From Rhodophyticola sp. CCM32 (GTDB taxonomy: Bacteria > Pseudomonadota > Alphaproteobacteria > Rhodobacterales > Rhodobacteraceae): 64,000 nucleotides of DNA. Shown in pieces: positions 37,131-45,073 of this stretch. The translations under genes were made by a program, and so were the position numbers. The stretch's first letter is position 1. Every line of letters begins with the position of its first letter. The notes under the pieces are model-generated. The model saw nothing but the letters and a program-made list of their open reading frames with translations, searched no databases and had not been told where the DNA came from. The stretch is taken from NCBI RefSeq assembly GCF_004751985.1, contig NZ_CP038492.1:1054001-1118000 (forward strand), given 5' to 3'.

Positions 37131-37904
37131 TTAGGCGCCATCGCAAACCGTTGAAATATACTGGCTTCCACGTTCATCCAGGCGTCGCGAAAGTATCTCA
37201 CGCTGGCTGTCTGAAAAGGTGAAGTTACAGACATCCTTAATTTCACCACCTTCGAGCTCTGTGCGCGCATTCATCGTTATAGACAGACCGCTGATATTGC
37301 CTTCGCTAATCTCCGTAGCAATACGATGCCAAAGAACACGATTTGCGCGATCAAAATCAATTGCACGATACTCGGCGCCGGCGGCGTTGCGGCCTTGGAT
37401 CAGTATTGGTGAAAAAGGCGTCGAGGGCCCAGACGATCCACTTTGCGTTCGTTTGTAGTCTGCGATGACGTAAAGGGTGACCGGAAACAATTCGGAAAGG
37501 TCTTCCGGAATGTTTGGTCCAGAGACATCGACATCAATCCAGAGCCTGCTAACCACTTCATTTTGGCCAATCGCGCCGGTATTGATGAAATAGAAGGGCA
37601 ATATGACAGACAAGCGGCCACGAGGCTCTGAGTTGCCGTCTTCACTGCCCAAGCAAGTGCTGACCCTTGCCTCACATCTGAGTTCCACCACCCTGTTACT
37701 CGGAGCAATCATTTCCACTTCGGGGCCTATCTGATTTCGCCAAACTTCTGTTCCGACGGCGAAAAGCGAAAGCAGCAAGGCAATGAAAGCGAACCAATCT
37801 GAGATCTTCATCCTGGCGAAAAGGGACTTTGAAGAACTCCGAGGCGCATTGGCAGCGGCATCTTCAGCCTTTGTTGGCCCTGCGGTTTCCACGGAACCCT
37901 CCAT
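37131..37904 (-). CDS. Unrecognised single-pass membrane protein (257 aa)
   Basis: I do not recognise the family. From ATG 37904 there are about 35 polar residues, then one hydrophobic segment (ISDWFAFIALLLSLFAVGTE, about residues 34-53) and a roughly 200-residue extracytoplasmic beta-rich region (VEMIAPSNRVVELRC, LSVILPFYFINTGAIGQNEV) with four cysteines that could form disulfides. Its ATG overlaps the stop of the upstream gene as ATGA, so it is the last gene of a coupled operon. The topology suggests an inner-membrane anchor with a periplasmic sensor or scaffold domain. Confidence 0.72.
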   Translation of the reverse strand: MEGSVETAGPTKAEDAAANAPRSSSKSLFARMKISDWFAFIALLLSLFAVGTEVWRNQIGPEVEMIAPSNRVVELRCEARVSTCLGSEDGNSEPRGRLSVILPFYFINTGAIGQNEVVSRLWIDVDVSGPNIPEDLSELFPVTLYVIADYKRTQSGSSGPSTPFSPILIQGRNAAGAEYRAIDFDRANRVLWHRIATEISEGNISGLSITMNARTELEGGEIKDVCNFTFSDSQREILSRRLDERGSQYISTVCDGA

Positions 37905-38884
37905 CAGTCTGGATCGCAAGTGAAAAGAATGAACTGGCGTCCGCGCTGCAAATCATCTGAGAAAGGAACGACTTCACCTATTGCGGCAGCGTCCGCCCTA
38001 AGCCGTGCAAGGTCGTCTCCCCAAACAACCCGTGCCTCGCATCCGCACCCGTCATCCAAGCTGTTTCTGTCGCCATTCTGAGGTACCGTGAGCACTCCTA
38101 CACCGCGATCATTCATCAACTCAAAGTTGCCTGACAAGGACATCTCCGGAACTGAGAAAGTGTCAGGATCGCACGTTGCCGCCTCATCATCACATCCACA
38201 ACCGTCATCGCCGTCTGCAGACAGATAACGTGATTCAAAGTGATCTATCCAAGGCCTAATCGTTATTTCTGGATCATTGAGGCCGCCCTCAAAGGGGATT
38301 ATTGACAGGCTTCGTCGCAGCCGATCACCTTCTTCAGTTTCGTGGAGCCAAGTTACAAACTCGTTGGGATCCGAGCCCCCAGCTGCGTAGACACCTGCGG
38401 AGACAACGGGAATGTTGAGGTTCCAGCCCATCGGAACATAGACCGTGGTCGCTTCTGGCTCGTTGACCGGATTCGCGAAACCAAACCCAAGTGGGATCAT
38501 GTCTGTTGTTCGGACTGCAGACGGGCTCCCAGGAACGGTCAGCGTCTCACCTGTCAGCCAATCATTCCAGTCGCTGTCGAGCGTTTCAGTTATCTGTGCC
38601 TGTCGATCGGAGAGACCGCCCTGATCTAAGCCCAAGACCACAAGAAGGTCCGGGTCATTTGAAAGCGCGTCTTGCATAGCGTCGTTAAACTGGGCCTGAT
38701 CATTCTGCCAACGAAGGGAAGGCACCGTTCTGACTTCACCGAAATCCGCAGCCAACGCTGTTAGCGTAGAGTCGGGAATTGTCATCCATTCAGGCGTAAA
38801 GATCACGATTCCGTCTGAAAATGCTGGTGAAATGCCACCTATCATGATTGAACATGTGATAGGAAGAATAGCTTTGTATTGCAT
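37904..38884 (-). CDS. Unrecognised secreted Cys-rich protein with two DGCGC motifs (326 aa)
   Basis: ATG 38884 follows AGGAG with 8-nt spacing and gives a signal peptide (MQYKAILPITCSIMIGGISP, cleavage after AFS), so export is likely. The mature protein has no family I recognise. It contains the acidic Cys-rich pieces DDGCGCDDEAATCDPD and DDGCGCEARVVW in its C-terminal third and ends in FTCDPD; these look like metal or disulfide sites. The stop overlaps the next ATG. A 20-residue upstream extension of the frame lacks a ribosome site and would hide the signal peptide, so it was rejected. Confidence 0.72.
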   Translation of the reverse strand: MQYKAILPITCSIMIGGISPAFSDGIVIFTPEWMTIPDSTLTALAADFGEVRTVPSLRWQNDQAQFNDAMQDALSNDPDLLVVLGLDQGGLSDRQAQITETLDSDWNDWLTGETLTVPGSPSAVRTTDMIPLGFGFANPVNEPEATTVYVPMGWNLNIPVVSAGVYAAGGSDPNEFVTWLHETEEGDRLRRSLSIIPFEGGLNDPEITIRPWIDHFESRYLSADGDDGCGCDDEAATCDPDTFSVPEMSLSGNFELMNDRGVGVLTVPQNGDRNSLDDGCGCEARVVWGDDLARLRADAAAIGEVVPFSDDLQRGRQFILFTCDPD

Positions 38885-38940
38885 GACTTTAACTCCTGAT
38901 AAACTCGCAGTGCGATGAAACTCCAAGCCGGCGTCGAAAC

Positions 38941-39258
38941 TCAAAACAGCTTGAGAACCTGAGTAATCGATCCTAGAATTTTCGCTGCAGTTACAAAAGA
39001 GTTTGCAATTGCAGTTCTTTCCGCAACGATCGTGTCAAGCTCAGACTTTGCATTTTTGAACTCATCGGTAACCTTGAGATACGACGCTGGACCGCTTGCG
39101 GTAAGGATTGCCATGTACTCTGCCTCCAATGCAGAAATGGCGTCTTTCACAGCACTTTCCTGCGCCGAGCTCATACCTGTCGAATGGCGTTCGACACGAT
39201 AGAGGTCGCCCAATGCGTTTATGATGCGGTCTTTGGCTTTCTTGTTAGAAACGCTCAT
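38941..39258 (-). CDS. Unrecognised small helical protein (105 aa)
   Basis: A soluble, almost entirely helical sequence (MSVSNKKAKDRIINALGDLY; SAVKDAISALEAEYMAIL; FKNAKSELDTIVAERTAIAN) without Cys, Trp or a signal peptide, likely a two- or three-helix bundle. It starts in a 4-nt overlap (ATGA) with the lipoprotein gene upstream and lies 57 bp before the secreted Cys-rich protein. A cytoplasmic adaptor or chaperone role is possible, but nothing in the sequence identifies it. Confidence 0.65.
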   Translation of the reverse strand: MSVSNKKAKDRIINALGDLYRVERHSTGMSSAQESAVKDAISALEAEYMAILTASGPASYLKVTDEFKNAKSELDTIVAERTAIANSFVTAAKILGSITQVLKLF

Positions 39259-40118
39259 TGGGTATCCTTCCCTTCAATGGTTTCGACCAGAGCTTCAACT
39301 TCCTGCAAGATGGCCACGAACTCGGCAAAGGCCTCCTCTAGAGGCTTGTCCGCGGTGACTGTAAGTACATGCGCAATTCGAAGATTTCGCACCGCTGCTG
39401 GACCAGATCGGATCAGCTTAAGGTCAGCGTCAATCTGAGTGCGTCGCCCAGACAGTTCCGTCAAACGCTCATCGGCGTCGGGCAACCTGCGTGACGCCGT
39501 CAATACGCATCGGGCCGAGGAATTCCAACGCTGAGCAAACTCTTCAGTTTCTTCGCTGACTTGAGCCACGTCTCGGGTCAGCAAGTCTTCCATGAGGAAC
39601 AGTGGATCAATCGCTTCGCGCATAATTTCGCGAATGCGCTTTTGGCGTGATGACTCGCCAATACGCCCAAGAAGAGCAAACGCTTGCCCAGTAGCATCGC
39701 CAATACGCGCATCGGCCCCGGCCGCTGTTGCAAAATCACCAAGTGCTGTTCCAAAACCAGCTCGAGCCTCCTCCAGCTCCGCCAGGCTTTGCCCCCGAGA
39801 AGCGTCAACCAACGCCTTTACGTAAGAGGTTAGAGCGCGCCCTGCGGCTGCTTGCTGTGAAGCAAGAGTTGTCACAGGCGCTCTGTTCGCCTGTACTCCG
39901 AGACTATAATCAGTTCCTCGCAGGTAATTGCACAAGTTACGATTTTCGTTTGTTTCGCGGTACAATTCACGTTGGAGGCGATCCGGTGTACCGGCCACCG
40001 AAGCCGCTGCAGACGCAAGACCGTCAAATTCTTTGGAAACTTGGTCGCTCAACGGCTGTGTGCATGCACCCAGTGCAATCAAGCTCGCTAAAATGAAGTT
40101 CGATTTGAGAAATCTCAT
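39255..40118 (-). CDS. Unrecognised helical lipoprotein (287 aa)
   Basis: The N-terminus is a lipoprotein signal (MRFLKSNFILASLIALGAC, lipobox LGAC, acylated Cys19). The mature protein is predominantly helical, with long amphipathic stretches such as SQQAAAGRALTSYVKALVDA, and two further cysteines (LCNYL and ARCVL) that could pair in the periplasm. GGAGGGC precedes the start. No known domain recognised. It is the first gene of the group of four coupled genes and is separated from the subtilase by 114 bp, so it may have its own promoter. Confidence 0.72.
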   Translation of the reverse strand: MRFLKSNFILASLIALGACTQPLSDQVSKEFDGLASAAASVAGTPDRLQRELYRETNENRNLCNYLRGTDYSLGVQANRAPVTTLASQQAAAGRALTSYVKALVDASRGQSLAELEEARAGFGTALGDFATAAGADARIGDATGQAFALLGRIGESSRQKRIREIMREAIDPLFLMEDLLTRDVAQVSEETEEFAQRWNSSARCVLTASRRLPDADERLTELSGRRTQIDADLKLIRSGPAAVRNLRIAHVLTVTADKPLEEAFAEFVAILQEVEALVETIEGKDTQ

Positions 40119-40232
40119 ATAAAAGCCCTCCGAGTAGCTAAGAGTATGTTAGAGGACCGACCGAACCGATTGGCGAAGTCCACGATCATGGCTGCACCAA
40201 CACCCACTAACTGACGTGATCTAATTTTTGGA

Positions 40233-41780
40233 CTAGCTTAGCCCTTTGCCATGAGAGAAGAGCCGAGCCTGGTCGAGGTCGAACAAAACATCAGGATCCA
40301 GTTCCTTGCCTGTCAACGCGAGCTCTTCAGTCATCATTGCCAAACTGACGAGGCCGCCCGCGACTGCTGTTGCGGCTGATGTTCCAGAAAACCTCGCAAA
40401 AAGCGAACCGATCTCGAGCAAGTTATCGCTATCATCGCCAGACAAACTCGGCGTTTCCGTTGGATTATAGCCTTGGCGCCCAAGAGGGTCCAAAGTGATG
40501 ACGTCTCTGGGGTTGATTGGCTTATAGTCGGAACTTTCTTTCCGCAATTCCGGTAGCAAATACGCAAAGTTGTCGTGAACTGTCTTCTCGCGGTCACTGC
40601 GCGGTAATTGCGTGCTCAACGTCTTAATCATGCGTCGCCCCTCAACTATGGGAGGTGCATAACTCAAGGACTCGCTTGTTTCATCACAAGCCGTTACAGC
40701 CCAAATCTCATTATCATTCCGCTCGCAAAGAATAGCCGGGTATACCAACGTTCTCGAGTCAACATTTCCAGCAGCACAAAGAACAACTGACGTCCTACTG
40801 ATCTCAGACAGTAATCCAGTGACTTCTTTCCAACAGTCGTGATCGGTGTGCACTTCAGGAGTAAGATCTGCCTCTGAAAATGAAATGTCATTTTCGTTCT
40901 GCTCCAATGGCCAAGTACCGTCGTTGGGCGAAGTCAGCGGTCCCAAGTCCACCGCGTCAGCCCAAGCTGCGGCAATCACCACCACATCTGGTTTGAGAGC
41001 TTCAACGTACCTCAATGCACCCAACACCATGTCTGGGTAGGGAGCGGCTGTCAGACTCACAGGCACGATTTTTGCGAACGGGTTAATGCCTGCATACGCA
41101 AGGTGAACGGTGTTTTCTACTGGGCCTTGAACGCTAGCACCTAAAGAGGCGGGTTTTTCGACCGTCGCATCAGAAGGCGTCGCGGCAATCAATCCCGCAA
41201 CAGCCGTACCGTGTGCGCCTGGAACGTACTTTGCGAAATTTCTCCTCTTAGCCGCATCGGTAGGCTCGGTCCTGGAGAGGGAAGCAGTGTCGGGCGTTGG
41301 ATCAAGAAGATCACTAAGAATACTAGCCGAGGCCTTGGTATTGACTTTAGCCCAACTCGTTCGGTCCAGCCCTTTGATCTGGGCTTCTGTCAACTTCCCC
41401 GTCGTCTGATCAGTTGGTTCTTTGATCAACTTCACACGTTCGTTAAAGTCAGAATCGCTCAACAAATAGGCTGGAACTGGAAAAACACCCTCATTGAGCA
41501 CAGAGAAGTCCCTCATCCGCGCTTTGTCGATGCTGTTCAATAGGTTCGGGTGAGTGGCGTCCAGAGGTGTATCCATAACGACTACGACTGGCCGACGTAC
41601 ATCGTTTTGGACTTTAGCCTCTGCCGTGTCCCAGGCCTCAGAGGCGAAGGTCTCTAGACTTGAGACCACTTTTAAGTCTTTGAGAAACCAGCGAGCATCA
41701 AATTCAGGTCGCTGATTCCGGCCTTCTGTTCCCTCAGCCACTGCGGCAGCTCTTGCAGCTGCGTTGTTCTGGTCAGACAT
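40233..41780 (-). CDS. Leaderless subtilisin-like (S8) serine peptidase
   Basis: A 515-residue subtilase with the complete catalytic set: Asp70 in VVVVMDTPLDATHPN, His190 in PGAHGTAVAGLIAA, oxyanion Asn339 in VLCAAGNVD and Ser468 in FSGTSAATAVAGG. ATG 41780 follows AGGAGG with 5-nt spacing; the gene overlaps the end of the upstream PAP2 gene. There is no signal peptide and no obvious inhibitory propeptide, and an insertion of about 110 residues separates Asp and His. It is therefore probably a cytoplasmic protease, cleaving a dedicated partner or acting in a signalling or defence-like role, rather than a secreted digestive enzyme. Confidence 0.85.
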   Translation of the reverse strand: MSDQNNAAARAAAVAEGTEGRNQRPEFDARWFLKDLKVVSSLETFASEAWDTAEAKVQNDVRRPVVVVMDTPLDATHPNLLNSIDKARMRDFSVLNEGVFPVPAYLLSDSDFNERVKLIKEPTDQTTGKLTEAQIKGLDRTSWAKVNTKASASILSDLLDPTPDTASLSRTEPTDAAKRRNFAKYVPGAHGTAVAGLIAATPSDATVEKPASLGASVQGPVENTVHLAYAGINPFAKIVPVSLTAAPYPDMVLGALRYVEALKPDVVVIAAAWADAVDLGPLTSPNDGTWPLEQNENDISFSEADLTPEVHTDHDCWKEVTGLLSEISRTSVVLCAAGNVDSRTLVYPAILCERNDNEIWAVTACDETSESLSYAPPIVEGRRMIKTLSTQLPRSDREKTVHDNFAYLLPELRKESSDYKPINPRDVITLDPLGRQGYNPTETPSLSGDDSDNLLEIGSLFARFSGTSAATAVAGGLVSLAMMTEELALTGKELDPDVLFDLDQARLFSHGKGLS

Positions 41781-41791
41781 CATGGCCTCCT

Positions 41792-42931
41792 TTAATACCA
41801 CTCGCGGCGAACGCGAAGAATTTGTTCTTCCAAGATTTTTTCCATAACTGGGGCGCACAGCCGCGCTAGTCGCTGACCCGCTTTCGTGTCAGAGCGAATG
41901 TGTAGGCCGGCATACTCTCGGTTCAATCCGACTTGACCGGCGGCTCGATAAAGGGCCAGAAGACCTGAATGCTCAGGCACAGCACGAGCAAACACCTCCG
42001 CGATTAGATATGACTGAAATGCGTGGTTAGAGGGATAACTATAGAAAGCCGGCACTGGCAGATAAGGCTCAATATTCGGATTGATGACGTGAGGCCTTTG
42101 GGCTTCGAAGCGTTCCTTGTAATAGAGCCCAATCACGTTTCCAAGCCACAGTATCATCTGAAACAGAACAGCTGTCTCGGAGTTTGGAGCCGAAACATCT
42201 GTTCCAAGTGGCGTCATGTAAGCGCTGATGTCGTTGGTCGCTTCAACTTCTATGCGTGAACGACGCCAAGCGCTTTCACCGCGCCTCAGCACTTCTTGCT
42301 TCTTCAAGACATCCAGCGTTTCAAGGAACTGGTCTTCGGGAGAACGGGGTTTTTCAAGAAAGCCGTCTACGTCGAATTTGTCCCAGCGAAATTCTTCGCG
42401 AAGATCATACAAGCGACCAAGTTCCACCCAGGGGGGCAAAATTTGGGGCCACTCCAATAGTGCGCTTCCAAATGCAGATGTTGAGTTTGAAGACACTCCG
42501 GCATTCTTGTGCAATCCCTTGTGGAGACTTTTATGCAATCCTTTATGCAGACCTTTGTGAAGGCCTTTGTGGAGGGAAACGCCTTTGTGCAGCCGACCTC
42601 CTAGCGAAATCGAAGCTGATCTACCCCCGAAATCATAACTTGAAGCCGTGGAAGTGAGAGCTCTAGTGAAGGTATCCCAGAGCTGTGGGGGTTCGATGCC
42701 TGATACGACGTCTCGAAAGTCTCTTGGCTGACCACCAGGTTTAGTATTGAGACTCTGAAACTCCGATAAGGTGCGGCTGATAACCTCTTCAGACATTACC
42801 GCTTTTTCATCACTTCTGAATCTCAGAAAACCAAGCGGATCGTTTTGCTCGTTGGGTTCTGAAGATATCAGGTCGTTTCGAACGACCAGCCGAGCCTTTC
42901 GTAACTCTCTAGAAACACTGTTTTCACCCAC
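41792..42931 (-). CDS. PAP2/vanadium-haloperoxidase-fold protein with LHK repeat
   Basis: A 379-residue protein from GTG 42931. The C-terminal half has the PAP2 phosphatase signature: KERFEAQRP (Lys272, Arg279), YPSNHAF (His303, with Asn where Gly is usual) and NREYAGLHIRSD (Arg338, His344, Asp348). It could be a phosphatase or a vanadate-dependent peroxidase; the fold is shared. Residues 114-143 are seven near-tandem LHK[G/S/N] units, a basic His-rich stretch with no counterpart known to me in the family. No signal peptide. It follows the regulator gene by 25 bp and is translationally close to the subtilase. Confidence 0.8.
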   Translation of the reverse strand: MGENSVSRELRKARLVVRNDLISSEPNEQNDPLGFLRFRSDEKAVMSEEVISRTLSEFQSLNTKPGGQPRDFRDVVSGIEPPQLWDTFTRALTSTASSYDFGGRSASISLGGRLHKGVSLHKGLHKGLHKGLHKSLHKGLHKNAGVSSNSTSAFGSALLEWPQILPPWVELGRLYDLREEFRWDKFDVDGFLEKPRSPEDQFLETLDVLKKQEVLRRGESAWRRSRIEVEATNDISAYMTPLGTDVSAPNSETAVLFQMILWLGNVIGLYYKERFEAQRPHVINPNIEPYLPVPAFYSYPSNHAFQSYLIAEVFARAVPEHSGLLALYRAAGQVGLNREYAGLHIRSDTKAGQRLARLCAPVMEKILEEQILRVRREWY

Positions 42932-42956
42932 CTTACTTCACCCTCCAGTCTGAACT

Positions 42957-44594
42957 TCATATTAGGCTATGCCGTTGCAGCGTTATCGATACGTTATTTG
43001 CAAAAACAGGATCGCTTCGCTTCAACAGCCCCTCGACCCAGGCATCCAGGTCAAAGTCTGGCCTGAGCTTTAGGATGCTCCTCTTCATTAGCCTGGCATT
43101 GTCCGCGCTGTTGGTCATGGCAAAACCAATCATCGCATAGCGCAACGCACCAACGAATCTAGGCTTCTTGACTAAAGACGCATTCGACAAGCGAAGTGAC
43201 TGTCTATAGTCCCCACCAGCCAGGGCGATCATCGAACCTGTAATATCGTAGCTATACCGCCAAGAACTATTGGCACTAAGATCGACGCATCTACTGTGGG
43301 CGTCACGTGCAGCGGACAAGTTGCCTTGAGAAAGGTGGAGCACTGCAAGATGATCCAGATTTATTGCGAGGTTCGGAGCATGCTTCCGCGCTCTTTCGAG
43401 AATATTCGTGCTTAGATTGTTGTCTGAACAAAGCATATGAGCGGCATAACCGATCAAGCTCTCGCACAAAGGACGCAACGAATAATTTAGAGGAACCTTG
43501 GATAGTATTCGGACAAGGTCGGAAGCTTCGTAGGTAGATGCCGGGTCGAAGCCCTCATGCTCTTTAAATATTTGAACAAAGACCTTTGCACTTTCCAAAG
43601 CCGGGCTATCGCTGTGTGCTAGCAATCGGTCGACCTCATGTTCGGTGGCTGTGACAGCCGCCGAATCAAGTGAGAACAGCGACGATAGAACTGCCCATGG
43701 CAAAAGATTGGCGTCGCAATCGGCATTCGACAGAAATAGGAACTCATCCAAAATCTTTTCAGCGATGCTCAACAGACTCATCGCTGTTGTCTCTTCCTGC
43801 ATGACAACTGGAGGAAAGGCTGCAACAACCCTACCACTTCGCGGAGCTTTCAGCTCTAGTCGCAGAACGAGCTCTCTATTCTGTTTAGCTACAATCGGCT
43901 TTAAGACTAGAGTTCGAGCGCTGCTTTCAGGCAGGTCCAAATCGCCGACTTTGACGGTAAGACCTCGCAGGTCAAAAATTGACATTGGTGCCATACTGGC
44001 CAAATGGCCTAATAGCGCTTCGAGGGCGGCTGCTGAGTAAATTTCTCCTCTTGAGTCATTCGTTCTAAACTCGACTGGCAAAACGCCAAGCGATGTCTGA
44101 TGCAGACGATCGACAACCGGTCGTTTGCTACGTTGGTTTTGTGCGTCGGTTTTACTACTAAGTCCTTTGGCATGCGGACCCGATCTCTGCTCCCGAAGCC
44201 ATTCTTCGAAGGATTCAGCCCCACCTAATGAAAGATCCATGCCTTCCAGGAAGGTCTCTGCATCGCCAGTTCGATCGACCGTCCAACTGCCTTCCGCCAG
44301 GGAAATATAGTTCTTGCTAGATACGATGACTTCTTCACCAATGGTTTGAAAATCCCGGCGAAGCTGAAAGACTGCTGATCTCAAACTTCCGGCAGCTCTC
44401 CTTTGGTCCGCGAGTCCCCAGAAAAGCTCTTGCAACCGTGCACGGGAAACAGTCATCCCATCCGCAGCCGCCAACACAGCTAGCAGAGCGCATCTTAACA
44501 TGCTGTCCGGGGTCACATCTTCGCCTGACATCAAAGACACGCGAAGAGGACCGGTCAGCCGGACTAGTAACCGTACTGGAGCCTTTCCCCCCAC
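42957..44594 (-). CDS. SARP-like winged-helix transcriptional regulator with TPR-like C-terminus
   Basis: A 545-residue protein from GTG 44594. Residues about 8-105 form an OmpR/SARP-type winged helix (CALLAVLAAADGMTVSRARL; QELFWGLADQRRAAGSLRSA; VFQLRRDFQTIGEEVIVSSK), as in BTAD-containing activators. The middle region is unassigned and the C-terminal 200 residues are helical repeats of TPR type (LDHLAVLHLSQGNLSAARDA). It heads the leftward operon and faces the haloperoxidase gene, and is the obvious candidate to control both. Paired direct repeats with 11-bp spacing in the shared intergenic region fit SARP-type binding. Confidence 0.75.
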   Translation of the reverse strand: MGGKAPVRLLVRLTGPLRVSLMSGEDVTPDSMLRCALLAVLAAADGMTVSRARLQELFWGLADQRRAAGSLRSAVFQLRRDFQTIGEEVIVSSKNYISLAEGSWTVDRTGDAETFLEGMDLSLGGAESFEEWLREQRSGPHAKGLSSKTDAQNQRSKRPVVDRLHQTSLGVLPVEFRTNDSRGEIYSAAALEALLGHLASMAPMSIFDLRGLTVKVGDLDLPESSARTLVLKPIVAKQNRELVLRLELKAPRSGRVVAAFPPVVMQEETTAMSLLSIAEKILDEFLFLSNADCDANLLPWAVLSSLFSLDSAAVTATEHEVDRLLAHSDSPALESAKVFVQIFKEHEGFDPASTYEASDLVRILSKVPLNYSLRPLCESLIGYAAHMLCSDNNLSTNILERARKHAPNLAINLDHLAVLHLSQGNLSAARDAHSRCVDLSANSSWRYSYDITGSMIALAGGDYRQSLRLSNASLVKKPRFVGALRYAMIGFAMTNSADNARLMKRSILKLRPDFDLDAWVEGLLKRSDPVFANNVSITLQRHSLI

Positions 44595-45073
44595 AAACTA
44601 ACCCATCCCCCTTAAATGCTGTCATAGTCAGGTTGGCATAAAGGTGTTCTTCAAGCAATTTTTGGGATTGATTCTACAGGTTCCTCTGCAATTCGTTTCC
44701 TCTGTCGAGCGGTTATTCATCACTCGGACAGGGCCCTGATTTCGATTGCTCCAATGAAATTTAAGATAAGATCAGCGCCAGGAATTAGACTTTTTCAATA
44801 AATAACAAGCAGTTAATTTTAGCTAACGCAGAACTAACGCAGCGATTGAGAGGAATGATCCTACACCTTGCATGGAGCATTCCAAAAATTGGTACTCGTA
44901 TCGATCCGGCACTTTGCAACAGTCAGTTTGCTCAACTTCGTCCTGTGCTGCGGATTCGAACTGGGAGTTTTTAGCAAGGTTTCGAGATGCGCCACTTCTT
45001 GCCGGCGTACATTTTGGCGGCATTCGGCCGTTCTCGAGCAACTTCAAAGTTCGTCTATTTTGCGAGGAAACCC
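44595..45073. other. Divergent control region between the regulator and haloperoxidase operons
   Basis: About 480 bp, strongly AT-rich around 44740-44820 and without a credible gene. It must hold the promoters of both operons. The only clear structure is the pair of CTAACGCAG direct repeats at 44823-44842. A frame that extends the haloperoxidase upstream to 44987 lacks a ribosome site and is treated as leader. Confidence 0.6.
44823..44842 (+). promoter_or_regulatory. CTAACGCAG direct repeats with 11-bp period (candidate SARP operator)
   Basis: CTAACGCAG occurs at 44823-44831 and again at 44834-44842, separated by AA, so the repeats are offset by one helical turn (11 bp). Known SARP activators bind heptameric direct repeats with an 11-bp period just upstream of the -10 region. 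It lies 232 bp before the haloperoxidase start. Confidence 0.55.

Noticed and set aside
38885..38944. 20-residue upstream extension of the secreted Cys-rich protein
   Set aside because: ATG 38884 has AGGAG at good spacing and exposes a signal peptide; the extension has neither.
42500..42600. Short tandem repeat considered as a CRISPR-like array
   Set aside because: Period is 12 bp within a single reading frame encoding LHK units; no spacers.
44987..45073. Upstream extension of the haloperoxidase
   Set aside because: The frame is open but lacks a ribosome site; ATG 45074 has GAGGAAA directly upstream.
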